From: Gimesia alba
Lineage (GTDB): Bacteria > Planctomycetota > Planctomycetia > Planctomycetales > Planctomycetaceae
Length of the DNA stretch: 64,000 nucleotides
Direction: 5' to 3'
Assembly (NCBI RefSeq): GCF_007744675.1
Contig: NZ_CP036269.1
Span: 496,001-560,000, forward strand
Shown: positions 35,076 to 44,059 of the stretch, piece after piece
Numbering within the stretch: the first letter of the stretch is position 1
How the letters are laid out: every line of letters starts with the position of its first letter
Notes under the pieces: generated by a model
The model's database searches: none
Told to the model about the DNA's origin: nothing
Seen by the model: only the letters and a program-made list of their open reading frames with translations
Position numbers and translations under genes: made by a program

Positions 35076-38000
35076 ATGAGAATGGAAAGTGCGCACCTAG
35101 AGATACAGCTTACCACAAGCTCTGATAATATTCTTTCGTCGCATGTATCTTTAGAAAAAATAGAACTTACATTAGACGCCATCAAATATTGGTCTAACTA
35201 TATTAATCCAAAAAGAATTTCTATCCATTATAATCAGTTTCTGTCCATTCAGAATCTAAAAGAAATAATCAGTTCTTTGATGCACCACTGGTATAGTAGT
35301 GAATTTCGATTGATTTTATCGTCGAATAGAATGCCAGACAGCTTTTTGCTACCTGAATTATTAGAAGAATCTGGCTGCATCCTTGAAATCCGTACTGATG
35401 GAAAATCACATTCAACATCCTCAACAAAGCACATTATTAAACGCTGGCAAAGGACTTATTATTTTAACGTAATCTACACAGAGGTCTCACAGTTTCAACA
35501 AAACTTACATTGCTTGTCGAAACATTCTAAGACAAAAACTTTGATTGACGACAACATGAAGGCAAAAGTGAGTTCTGAGATTCAACCCGATTTAATAATG
35601 CGAGATGGGAAGGTTTTATATTCATCTGATGCTATTGCCCGTGATTCCTTACAACCAGTCGAAAGACAAAAACGAAACTTGAATAGGAAAATAAGGAATT
35701 ATATTCCACAGGAAATCAAGCCTCAACATTCTAAACATGTTAATGGATTTGACAGCAAGAAGATCATATTAGGCTTTTGTATTCCATCATTGTCAATGGG
35801 AGGAGTAACAAGAAGTTTGATCAATATGATGAATTCAAATTGCGACCATAACTTTTGCTGGTCAGGAGTTGCCATTGGAAGTGGATTTCTTTTTGACCCG
35901 TATACTGCCAAACAAATCTTAAAGCACTGTCCTATTTATTCATCTATTGATCATCCAGAATTCCGAGGTTTGGTTTCTGTTGTCGGAAACGCCTGTCAAA
36001 TGGTCCTCGATCGGTCTGACGTTATTAATTTGTGGGGATATACCTCTCCTACTACAGAACTGGCAATCACAAATTGGAAGAAAAAGCCGATGCTTGTGAC
36101 TGCTCATGGACAAAATGAATGGACACAAAAAAATATTGAAACTAGCCTAGGTTATGCCAACGAATCAATTTTAACTAGCGTATCGCAAAAAGGCGTCGAA
36201 GTCTTCCCGAGTCACTTACAGGATCATGTCAAAGTAATTTATAACGGAGTTGATTTTGAGCGCTGTAAGCCTACCGTTACCAGAAGTGAAATCCGGAGAC
36301 GTTGGGGGGTTAGCCCAGAAACTATCACGTTAGGGTACGTTGGTAGGTTCGCTCCAGGAAAAAATATATTTGCAGCTGCTGAGGCCGTTTCCCTGTTAGG
36401 AGAGAGTTACCATGCTATTTATGTTGGGGAAGGGCTCGATAACGATAATGTTATCAGTCGCGTAAAGGATATTTGTGGTGAACGTTGTACTATAATATCT
36501 CGTACCGAAGATATCGGCTCTGTGTTTGAAGGTTTGGATTGTTTAATCTCAGCCTCTCCCTCTGAAGGAGGTCCGATTGTGGTATCAGAAGCTTGGGTTG
36601 CTGGATGTCCGGTCGTTTCAACAAGAGTTGGGTTTATTCCAGAACTTGAGTCAAAATATGGGCAATTAGTTTTTCATGTACCGGATAACCCAACTCCATG
36701 TCAGATTGCTCAAACTGTAATGGAAGCGACTAGAGCTAGTCCAATTGTTGAGAGGGCATGGAACATATCGCGAAAAGTGTTTGATGTAAAACATATGCTA
36801 AAAGAGTATGAGTCCCATATTGTTAAAAAACTCAAAGAGTACAAGAATCAAAAATTAAAGAGCAACAGCTTTCCGAATGTGAGTCATGTGCCTCTCGATA
36901 GCAAGCGAACGTCAATCGTAAAAAGCAAACAACTATCAGATCAGTTCCTAAGAAATTACAAGAATTCTTCTAAAGCGACTGAAGTCGATGGTTCTCGTGA
37001 AGATTACATTTGTAAGTCGTCGATAAAAGTTGGATTCATTCTTTATGATTTGGCGTTTGGTGGTATTTCACGCCAACTTCTGAATTTAATGGAAGCACCT
37101 ATAATGCCTCATATGGAATGGGCTGGAATTGCTATTTCTACTTTCAAGAATTATGACCATGACGTTGGAAAAAGAATAAAACGTTTTTGTAATATCTATT
37201 CGATTGATGAGTTTAGCAATCCATTTCAAGAGGTGATCAATCATAGTGATGTAATTTATTTGACGGGATATACTCAGCCTCATGACTTATTTGATCTAAC
37301 AGATTTCCAGGATAAAACAATCATCACGGTAGCTCATGGAAGCTGTATTAACAGTGAGAACCAGATACGGACTGCGCTTAAGTATGGTAAGAAACATGTT
37401 CACCTTGCTGTTTCTCAAGAAACGGTTAATGCATACCCAGAAGAATTACATGACACTGTGCATGTAATCTATAATGGAGTAAATATTTCACGATGTGCAC
37501 CGACTATTGATCGGGCGAAGATAAGACAAGCATGGGGGATTTCAGAAACTGTAACTGCGATTGGTTACATGGGACGAATGGCGAACGACAAAAATGTTCT
37601 TGCAACTGCTCAAGCCGTAAAGCAGTTGGGTGAAGGTTATCATGCTGTTTACATTGGGAATGGTTACGCTGAAGTTAGTCTACGGTCAGAGATTCACAAA
37701 CTCTGTGGACCACGTTGTACAATTCTCGATAAAACAGAAGATATTGGATCAATGTTAGCTGCATTAGATAGGCTAATCATAGCATCCCCTGCAGAGGGAG
37801 GCCCAATGGTAGCAGCTGAAGCATGGCTTGCTGGATGCCCTGTTATCTCAACCCCAGTTGGAATGATTCCCGAATTGGAAAAAAAACATGGTACTTTAAC
37901 ACATCGTATAAATCTGAATCCTACACCAGACGAACTAGCTAATGCGGTGAAGAGGTCGGGTTTCAAATCAGCAGAAGTACAACGAGCTAAATCTGTTGCT

Positions 38001-39152
38001 TGGAGAACCTTCAGCCCTTCGAAGATGCTGTTGGAGTTTGAAAATGCCGTCCATTTCGAATTAGCAAAGACACGAGTTGGCTTTTGTATTAGCACTTGCT
38101 CAATGGGTGGGGTTTCGCGTGCAATAATTACTTTATTAAATCAAAGTAGTAACAAAATTAGATGGTCAGGTATCGCCATACAGGGGCCAGGGACTTTTGA
38201 TCCTGAAACAGCCAGGGAAGTGTTAAATCATTGTCCAATTTATTGCAGTGTAGATGATCCCAGATTTCAAGGGCTTGTAACTATCGTTCCCAATGCCCAT
38301 CAAGCTGTTGTAAATCGATCTGATGTTGTCAATCTTTGGGGCTCAATTGCCACAAATCCGGAACTGGATCAAACTGACTGGAATAGAGTAGTCGTTATTT
38401 CATCCGCGCATGGGGAATGTGAATGGACCCGAAAAAACATTGATGTAAGTTTAAAATATGGGAAACAACATTTACTTCATGCAGTATCTGAAGGGGGGAA
38501 AAACTGTTTTCCAGAATGGATGAGAAACAGTGTAAACGTAATCTACAATGGTCTCGACTTCAATCGGTGTATTGCAAAACGTGATCGATCACAACTGAGG
38601 AGCGAATGGGGAATTAAAGATGGTGTAAAAATTGTTGGATATATCGGAAGATTTGAAAATGGTAAAAATCCTCTAGCGGTTGTAAATGCGGTACGGGAAA
38701 TGGGTGATGACTATCACGCTTTGCTCGTTGGAGAGGGAGTCCATGAACAGCAGGTCATTGAGCAGGCAAAACAGATCTGTGGTAATAAAGTTACAATCAT
38801 CCCTCGAACAGAAGACATTGGTTCGATCTTAGGTGTCTTGGATTGCCTTGTTGTTGTTTCTCCTAAAGAGGGAGGACCTCAAGTTACTATGGAAGCATTT
38901 GGGGCAAAATGTCCCGTGGTATCAACCCGTGTCGGTTTTCTTCAGGATTTCGAACCCGAATATGGTAAACTTGCCATCGAAGTTCCTTTCGAACCTAGTC
39001 TTGACCAACTAGCTCAAGCAATAAAGCAGGCGGATCGGAATCATCAAAGAGTTGAAATGGCATATCAGGTCGCAGTTCAGAAATTTGATCCTTCAGAATA
39101 TATTAGCAGCTTTGAATCAATGATTTTAAATGGAACTATTATAACGGTTTAA
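35076..39152 (+). CDS. triplicated GT4 glycosyltransferase with degenerate radical-SAM-like N-terminus
   Basis: The protein has 1358 residues. Three homologous GT-B units begin near residues 227, 649 and 998 (GFCIPSLSMGGVTRSL, GFILYDLAFGGISRQL, GFCISTCSMGGVSRAI). Each contains an IYNG(V/L) motif (about 386, 796, 1155), an R-T-E-D-I-G-S segment (third copy ISRTEDIGS/IPRTEDIGS-like) and an EGGP donor-binding loop. Unit 2 has DKTEDIGSML and PAEGGPMVAAEAWLAGC. Residues 1-226 resemble a radical SAM domain without its cysteines: LEIQLTTSSDNILSSH where the family has CxxxCxxC, and ISIHYNQFLS where it has GGEP. The three catalytic units may add successive residues; the N-terminus is probably structural. 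Substrates are unknown. Confidence 0.83.
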   Translation: MRMESAHLEIQLTTSSDNILSSHVSLEKIELTLDAIKYWSNYINPKRISIHYNQFLSIQNLKEIISSLMHHWYSSEFRLILSSNRMPDSFLLPELLEESGCILEIRTDGKSHSTSSTKHIIKRWQRTYYFNVIYTEVSQFQQNLHCLSKHSKTKTLIDDNMKAKVSSEIQPDLIMRDGKVLYSSDAIARDSLQPVERQKRNLNRKIRNYIPQEIKPQHSKHVNGFDSKKIILGFCIPSLSMGGVTRSLINMMNSNCDHNFCWSGVAIGSGFLFDPYTAKQILKHCPIYSSIDHPEFRGLVSVVGNACQMVLDRSDVINLWGYTSPTTELAITNWKKKPMLVTAHGQNEWTQKNIETSLGYANESILTSVSQKGVEVFPSHLQDHVKVIYNGVDFERCKPTVTRSEIRRRWGVSPETITLGYVGRFAPGKNIFAAAEAVSLLGESYHAIYVGEGLDNDNVISRVKDICGERCTIISRTEDIGSVFEGLDCLISASPSEGGPIVVSEAWVAGCPVVSTRVGFIPELESKYGQLVFHVPDNPTPCQIAQTVMEATRASPIVERAWNISRKVFDVKHMLKEYESHIVKKLKEYKNQKLKSNSFPNVSHVPLDSKRTSIVKSKQLSDQFLRNYKNSSKATEVDGSREDYICKSSIKVGFILYDLAFGGISRQLLNLMEAPIMPHMEWAGIAISTFKNYDHDVGKRIKRFCNIYSIDEFSNPFQEVINHSDVIYLTGYTQPHDLFDLTDFQDKTIITVAHGSCINSENQIRTALKYGKKHVHLAVSQETVNAYPEELHDTVHVIYNGVNISRCAPTIDRAKIRQAWGISETVTAIGYMGRMANDKNVLATAQAVKQLGEGYHAVYIGNGYAEVSLRSEIHKLCGPRCTILDKTEDIGSMLAALDRLIIASPAEGGPMVAAEAWLAGCPVISTPVGMIPELEKKHGTLTHRINLNPTPDELANAVKRSGFKSAEVQRAKSVAWRTFSPSKMLLEFENAVHFELAKTRVGFCISTCSMGGVSRAIITLLNQSSNKIRWSGIAIQGPGTFDPETAREVLNHCPIYCSVDDPRFQGLVTIVPNAHQAVVNRSDVVNLWGSIATNPELDQTDWNRVVVISSAHGECEWTRKNIDVSLKYGKQHLLHAVSEGGKNCFPEWMRNSVNVIYNGLDFNRCIAKRDRSQLRSEWGIKDGVKIVGYIGRFENGKNPLAVVNAVREMGDDYHALLVGEGVHEQQVIEQAKQICGNKVTIIPRTEDIGSILGVLDCLVVVSPKEGGPQVTMEAFGAKCPVVSTRVGFLQDFEPEYGKLAIEVPFEPSLDQLAQAIKQADRNHQRVEMAYQVAVQKFDPSEYISSFESMILNGTIITV

Positions 39153-39189
39153 CATTATTTGACTTTGCCCCCTTATCAGGATCCAGAAA

Positions 39190-39219
39190 TTGATATACTA
39201 ATCAAAATTATGATACAAT
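39190..39219 (+). promoter_or_regulatory. candidate sigma70-type promoter of the sulfotransferase-like gene
   Basis: TTGATA (39190-39195) and TACAAT (39214-39219) are separated by 18 bases. Transcription would start very close to the ATG at 39233, giving an almost leaderless mRNA. Confidence 0.4.
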
Positions 39220-39232
39220 ACGAAGCTTTGAT

Positions 39233-39787
39233 ATGCTCATCAATCACAATTTAAAATCGATTTTCTTGCATTGTCCTAAGTGTGCGGGAATCAGTGTAAG
39301 TAATTGGCTGAAAGATGAATTCAATTTTCAATACTTTAATGATCCTGAAGAAAGAATTCCTGATAAGCCTTTTGTAGAAAGACATCGATTTGATATTCCT
39401 GAAGAATTCAAAGACTATCAAGCATTTACGACAACTAGAGAACCTTTTATACGCTGGGAATCTTTTTATCTGTTCTCACATCTTTACATGGATGAAAAAT
39501 TAGGTTTTGAAGAATTCACCAAAGAAAAACATATTAATCTACCGCTACAGAAAATCTATATTGATGCTGCTGATCTAGTTTTTAGTTCAGCGAACCTAGA
39601 AGAAGAGCTTCTTCAGCTTCCTTTTGTGACGGCAAAGAATTTTCCAATTCCTAGAATGAATGAATCTAAATCTTATGCAGGTTATAAGGCAGTAAAAGAT
39701 AGTGTTGGCTGGAATGCAGAGCTAAGAGAAATAATCTATGAGCATTTCAAAGAAGACTTTGATTTATTGTATGTGAACTATAAATAA
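39233..39787 (+). CDS. sulfotransferase-like protein
   Basis: The product has 184 residues. KSIFLHCPKCAGISVSNWL near the N-terminus matches the 5'-phosphosulfate-binding loop of PAPS-dependent sulfotransferases (FxHIPKTAGTS type), and TTREPFIRWESFY (about residues 65-77) matches the 3'-phosphate-binding motif (RDPxxRxxSxY). The usual Thr in the first loop is Cys here (PKCAG). It is shorter than typical members (about 250 residues). It stands at the end of the right glycosyltransferase block and probably sulfates a glycan, which is inference. Confidence 0.75.
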   Translation: MLINHNLKSIFLHCPKCAGISVSNWLKDEFNFQYFNDPEERIPDKPFVERHRFDIPEEFKDYQAFTTTREPFIRWESFYLFSHLYMDEKLGFEEFTKEKHINLPLQKIYIDAADLVFSSANLEEELLQLPFVTAKNFPIPRMNESKSYAGYKAVKDSVGWNAELREIIYEHFKEDFDLLYVNYK

Positions 39788-39890
39788 GGTCTGGCTAATT
39801 TACTTGTTGGAAGTCTGGGACAATCCAAAATCTGAAGTTTAGGAGATTGAGCTGCCTTAAAAACGTGTACCAGGTCTTATGAAGGTTGGG

Positions 39891-40106
39891 TTAGGTAATT
39901 TCGCTGTGCAGTTGTTTGAGACGCTTGGCTTCTTCGGCCTTCATCCCGCCATACTGAGTCTGCCAGCGATTGAAGGATTATTCGCAGATCTCCATTTGCT
40001 GGCAGACTTCACCGATTGTCTTTCCGGCATTCAGCATCGTCTCGGAATCACGGAGCTTACGGATAATCTGCTCCGGGGTATGTCGTTTTCTACGTCGTTT
40101 CGTCAT
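39891..40106 (-). pseudogene. IS3-family transposase OrfA remnant with internal stop
   Basis: Reading the minus strand from ATG 40106 (GGAGACA just upstream) gives MTKRRRKRHTPEQIIRKLRD, then ETMLNAGKTIGEVCQQMEI, the start of an IS3-type OrfA helix-turn-helix. A TAA follows ICE, and the same frame continues SFNRWQTQYGGMKAEEAKRL before ending at 39891. The nonsense codon and loss of OrfB show a dead insertion sequence fragment. Confidence 0.85.
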
Positions 40107-40173
40107 GATTGTCTCCTTAATTTCTCTATTGAAAACTCTCACAATAAATAGCTCAAGTTAAGGGGAGCATGCC

Positions 40174-40207
40174 AATCCCTTTCCTGTAGTGAAAAGTGTT
40201 TCACCGA
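40174..40207 (+). pseudogene. 3'-end remnant of an integrase gene
   Basis: CCTTTCCTGTAGTGAAA followed by GTGTTTCAC resembles the end of the intact integrase gene (CTTTCCCGAAGTGAAA ... GTGTTTCAT, 7357-7400) with a short deletion. It is all that remains of a second element's integrase next to tRNA-Leu. Confidence 0.6.
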
Positions 40208-40285
40208 AGGCTCCCCTATTACGGTATCTACAGAATCCAATGTAATTCCAATCTCATTGAAATTCTGTCCGCGATTTGTCCGCGG
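40196..40285 (+). repeat. element-end direct repeat, copy 2 beside tRNA-Leu
   Basis: This copy matches 7391-7480 at about 85-90% by eye, with the identical 31-base core at 40232-40262. It lies between the island and the 3' end of tRNA-Leu. Confidence 0.8.
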
Positions 40286-40300
40286 TGATTCCATTCAATG

Positions 40301-40337
40301 AAAAAAGGACTCAGAGCTGAATTGCTCTAAGTCCTTT
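40301..40337 (-). terminator. intrinsic terminator of tRNA-Leu
   Basis: On the minus strand GGACTTAGAGC pairs with GCTCTGAGTCC (one G-U pair) across a 6-base loop and is followed by TTTTTT. It begins about 10 bases after the tRNA 3' end. Confidence 0.9.
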
Positions 40338-40348
40338 TATATCAAAGT

Positions 40349-40432
40349 GCCCAAGAGAGGACTCGAACCTCCACGGGGATTACCCCCACTAGCCCCTCAA
40401 GCTAGCGCGTCTGCCAATTCCGCCACTTGGGC
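40349..40432 (-). tRNA. tRNA-Leu(GAG)
   Basis: The minus strand folds as a long-variable-arm tRNA: acceptor stem GCCCAAG/CTTGGGC, D-arm with GGCGGAATTGGCAGACGC, anticodon loop TTGAGGG (anticodon GAG, 40396-40398), variable arm GTGGGGGTAATCCCCGT and T-arm GGTTCGAGTCC. CCA is not encoded. The gene is intact, as expected if integration regenerates its 3' end. Confidence 0.95.
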
Positions 40433-40499
40433 ATTTTTTGAGTCAGTTCTTCCATCCTGTACGGATGAATGAAGATCAGCTCAATCACGAGGATTTCCC

Positions 40500-40527
40500 A
40501 GTATAACAATCCGGGGAGGCCCTTCAA
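40500..40527 (-). promoter_or_regulatory. candidate promoter of tRNA-Leu
   Basis: Minus-strand TTGAAG (40527-40522) and TATACT (40505-40500) are 16 bases apart. The -10 lies about 67 bases upstream of the tRNA 5' end. Confidence 0.4.
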
Positions 40528-40729
40528 GGGATGACACTAGCAATCCACGGGGGAAAATACCGGGATTTTGTGAAATTGGACCTGCAATGAGTTTAAACTT
40601 CCCCTCCCGTAAAATCTGCATTTTTGTAAACTACGCCCCGCTTTTGACAGGCAATCAGGGCTATTCTGAGTTGAAGCGGCCTGGCTGATCGTCTGTTTTG
40701 CGTGGAATCGATTCGAACAAGGATGTCCG

Positions 40730-43700
40730 ATGCTGTTTTTTAACCAAGAGAACCACAAAATCCAGAGGCCGTCAGCATTGTTCAGGTGCCTGCTGTTTCT
40801 CGGTCTGCTGACTGTTTCTCAGTCTTTGTTTGCTGACACAGGATCTGCGTCTGCAGGTTCGCCTTTACTGGATGATGCCAACCTGCACGCGGTGCAGTTT
40901 CTGGGATCTAAGACTGGTTGGGCCGTTGGTGACCGTGGGGTGATTCGAAAAACTGAGGATGGCGGACAGACATGGCAGTTTGTTTCGAGCCCCGTGCAGT
41001 GCCCCTTGCGGCATATCTGTTTTCTGACCGATCAAATTGGCTGGATTGCCGGCGGCGGTACAGCAGCATACGGGCATCTGAATCAGGGAGTCTTACTCTT
41101 CACAAAGGATGGGGGAAAGACATGGGAAGAACTGATCCAAAAACGTTTGCCTCGTTTGCATTATGTCCGTTTTTTCGGAATGAAGGAAGGTGTGGTTGTC
41201 GGAGATGCTTCGGTACAGCACGCGACCGGCGTATTTAAAACCACCGATGGCGGTAAGACATGGCAGGATGTGACCGGCTACGAATCCATGGGCTACCGTT
41301 CCGCGGCGTTTTTTGATGTGGATACGGGAGTGATTGCGGGATCTCAAGGCCGACTGACTCTAGTGGGCGGCGGTGCAGTTTTGCCCCCACGGTTTCCGCC
41401 TCAAGGATTAAGAGGAATACAAGAAGTCAAACTTCCGATGACGGCCACCGGTTGGATGGTCGGCGATGGCGCCTTACTCCGAAAATCAGTCAACAAGGGC
41501 GTTGTCTGGGAGATGCCGGAGACGGCTCTGCCTGATTCACTCAAAGATTTTTCAGATTTTCGAGCCGTCGAAGTTCGCGGCGATCTGGTTTGGGTTGCCG
41601 GCGATCCGGGTTCCGTTATCTGGCACTCATCAGACCGGGGAAAAACCTGGCGTCAGCAATGGACCAGTCAGAGTGCACCGCTGGCAGCGATTCATTTTGT
41701 CGATGATCGGACCGGTTGTGCTGTCGGAGCCTTGGGCACAATACTATCCACAACGGACGGCGGACGTACCTGGCAGTCAAACCATAGGGCTCCCCGCCGT
41801 GTGGCTTTGATGTGTGTGCATGCCCGACCCTCTCAAATTTCGTTTGATATGCTGAGTAAATATGCGGGCGACCAGGGTTACCGCAGTCTGGTCGCGTTAC
41901 CCATTCGTCGTGATCTGGGACCGGACAGTCAGCCACAACAGGACCTGGATTTGCGGTTGAACGAATCGGTGATCAGTGTCGGCGGATCGATGGGACAGCA
42001 GGATTGGCGGTTTCCGGTTCAGATTCCAGGACTCGAACAGAATGCAGACCGTCTCATTGAAGAGTGGAATCGGCATACCGAAGGTCGGCTGGCGTCCGTC
42101 ACGTTGAGTCGATTCGTTGCGCAGTTACGGACATGGCGGCCCGAGGTTTTAATTATCGATCAACCGCAAGGCAAAGATGCTGCTTCGACCCTGGTCAAAG
42201 ATGCCATGTTGCAGGCGGTGCGTTACGCTGCGGATTCGACGCGGTATATTGAACACCGTGAGCACGCAGGTCTGACACCTTGGAAGGTCAAGAAAGTGTA
42301 CCTGCGATTGCCGCCCGGTAGTTCCGGTCAGGTTTCTGTGGACGCCGACGAATATCTGGCTCGTCTCGGCACGACGGCAGCGACAGTTGCTTCCACGGGG
42401 AAACAGATTCTTGGTAAAACTCTGACCTCTGATGCAGAACGCAGCGTCTATCGTCTGGTCGACGTGGATCAGTCCCACGATGGCGACAGTCAACCCACTG
42501 TTTCGGGTGGAACGCTGTTTGCCGGGATCGGGTTGGCCCCCGGTTCTGCTGCCCGACGTGAGTTACTTTCGATTAATGATGCCGATGAGGAACGCAATCG
42601 AAAACTGGCGGAACGTCAACGGAATCTGAAAGCAATGGCCTCTAAACTGATTAGTGATCCTTTATTTTCCGCGCAGCTGATGTCTCATTTGAAAACAATC
42701 ACACAAGGACTCTCGCGTCGTCAGGCAGCGTTACAACTGGAGCAGTTGGCACAGCAATACATTGCGAATCAGGATTTAGTGAAAGCAGAGGCCACGTATC
42801 AGGAGTTGGTGGAACAGTTTCCGCAGGAGCCCGAAGCCGTACGGGGTATGTTATGGCTGTTTCAACTTTGGTCCAGTGAAGAGATCGCCTGGCAACGAAA
42901 TCGACAGGTTCCCGTGGAACGCTCGCGGTCAACGAATTCTGATCCGCAGGCATCGAGTCAGGTACAAAATGCGTTTCAGTTTTCTGAGAAACTTCCTTCC
43001 CCGTTGTTGAGTACCGTAAGACAAGTGGGACAGCTCAATACGGGGGCTCAAGACAACTGGCGGACTCAGACCGCTGAGAACTGGAAAAAACAGGCACTGG
43101 CGGCCGTAAAATGGTTCCAGAAATATGCGCCCGCGTTTTACGAAACGCCGGAAGTTCAGATTCCTCTCGCCTCGCTCTATCGTTTGATTGGATCGCACGG
43201 TAAAGCCGATGATATTTTTCACAACTTTCATAAGCCCGGAGCCAATGAATCGTGGAAAAATATTGCCAAAGCCGAAAACTGGTTGCTGCATCCGGCCAGT
43301 ACGCCGCCTCGGCCCGTTTATCTTTGTCGCTTTACCAAAACACGGCCTGTGCTGGATGGGTTGTTGTCGGATGAATGCTGGCAGGAAGCAGATGAACTGC
43401 GTCTTTCCGAAAAGTCAGTCTCTGATCTGCAAAAGCAGGGCGAAGCAGGGCGTGACAATCTCAGTCGGCCGTTTGTGCTGATGTCATACGATAAAGAATA
43501 TTTGTATCTTGCTGCCAGCATCCCGGTTAGCACGGGGCTGAATTACCCGGCGGCTCCTGATACGGGCCGCGATTATGATGCCGATCTGCAATTGCAGGAT
43601 CGACTTTCGTTTGCGTTTGACATCGACCGTGATTATACCACCTATTATCAGATGGAAGTGGATCATAGAGGCTGGACCAGCGATCGTTGCTGGATTGATC

Positions 43701-43927
43701 AGAGTTGGAACCCGCGCTGGTACGTGGCCCGTGAAAAGGACAAACAGTACTGGAGAACCGAGATTGCGATTCCTCTGAAGGAACTGGCCCCTGCCACACA
43801 ACTAAAACGTACAACATGGGGCTTTTCTGTGGTCCGCATTCTGCCGGCCATCGGTTTACAAGGCTGGAATCATCCACTCACGACAGAGCCGCGCCCCGAT
43901 ACATTTGGTCTGATGCGTTTTGAATGA
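40730..43927 (+). CDS. exported YCF48/BNR-repeat protein with PIG-L-like and CBM9-like domains
   Basis: The protein has 1065 residues. A signal peptide covers about residues 17-36 (RCLLFLGLLTVSQSLFA), so it is exported. Residues about 45-345 are YCF48/BNR-type beta-propeller repeats (GWAVGDRGVIRKTEDGGQTW and later copies). Residues about 356-590 resemble the PIG-L/LmbE deacetylase fold (VALMCVHARPSQISFDML, AADSTRYIEHREHAGLTPWK), but the metal-binding PHxDD motif is not seen, so it is probably inactive. A helical TPR-like part follows (680-730), and residues about 864-1065 form a DOMON/CBM9-like carbohydrate-binding domain (PVLDGLLSDECWQEADELRL). It probably binds an envelope polysaccharide. 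Its reaction, if any, is unknown. Confidence 0.78.
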   Translation: MLFFNQENHKIQRPSALFRCLLFLGLLTVSQSLFADTGSASAGSPLLDDANLHAVQFLGSKTGWAVGDRGVIRKTEDGGQTWQFVSSPVQCPLRHICFLTDQIGWIAGGGTAAYGHLNQGVLLFTKDGGKTWEELIQKRLPRLHYVRFFGMKEGVVVGDASVQHATGVFKTTDGGKTWQDVTGYESMGYRSAAFFDVDTGVIAGSQGRLTLVGGGAVLPPRFPPQGLRGIQEVKLPMTATGWMVGDGALLRKSVNKGVVWEMPETALPDSLKDFSDFRAVEVRGDLVWVAGDPGSVIWHSSDRGKTWRQQWTSQSAPLAAIHFVDDRTGCAVGALGTILSTTDGGRTWQSNHRAPRRVALMCVHARPSQISFDMLSKYAGDQGYRSLVALPIRRDLGPDSQPQQDLDLRLNESVISVGGSMGQQDWRFPVQIPGLEQNADRLIEEWNRHTEGRLASVTLSRFVAQLRTWRPEVLIIDQPQGKDAASTLVKDAMLQAVRYAADSTRYIEHREHAGLTPWKVKKVYLRLPPGSSGQVSVDADEYLARLGTTAATVASTGKQILGKTLTSDAERSVYRLVDVDQSHDGDSQPTVSGGTLFAGIGLAPGSAARRELLSINDADEERNRKLAERQRNLKAMASKLISDPLFSAQLMSHLKTITQGLSRRQAALQLEQLAQQYIANQDLVKAEATYQELVEQFPQEPEAVRGMLWLFQLWSSEEIAWQRNRQVPVERSRSTNSDPQASSQVQNAFQFSEKLPSPLLSTVRQVGQLNTGAQDNWRTQTAENWKKQALAAVKWFQKYAPAFYETPEVQIPLASLYRLIGSHGKADDIFHNFHKPGANESWKNIAKAENWLLHPASTPPRPVYLCRFTKTRPVLDGLLSDECWQEADELRLSEKSVSDLQKQGEAGRDNLSRPFVLMSYDKEYLYLAASIPVSTGLNYPAAPDTGRDYDADLQLQDRLSFAFDIDRDYTTYYQMEVDHRGWTSDRCWIDQSWNPRWYVAREKDKQYWRTEIAIPLKELAPATQLKRTTWGFSVVRILPAIGLQGWNHPLTTEPRPDTFGLMRFE

Positions 43928-44059
43928 CAGCCTGATAATCCGGCGACTCTTGTTTTTTCTCTGCCAACAATCGTTTCGCTAACGATCGGATTCTCTTATC
44001 ATGTCCGCGTAGTATCAATCTTGTTTCATTGATCTTTCTTAAGCATTCGCGGGCAGTTT

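Larger units (their letters stand above)
7563..40348. mobile_element. accessory genomic island ending at tRNA-Leu
   Basis: The segment between the first element and tRNA-Leu is AT-richer than the flanking chromosome. It carries a decayed integrase 3' end and an IS3-type transposase remnant at its right edge. Its cargo is glycosyltransferases, methyltransferases, an RHS toxin-immunity locus and a Clp-like ATPase. The exact left boundary is uncertain. Confidence 0.55.
39788..40348. other. island right end: remnants between the sulfotransferase gene and tRNA-Leu
   Basis: This region contains no intact gene. It holds a broken IS3-type OrfA (39891-40106, minus), an integrase 3'-end remnant (40174-40207), the second element-end repeat (40196-40285) and the terminator of tRNA-Leu (40301-40337). 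Confidence 0.8.

Noticed and set aside
39879-40151. 90-codon plus-strand frame
   Set aside because: It is the opposite strand of the IS3 OrfA remnant, which explains its openness.
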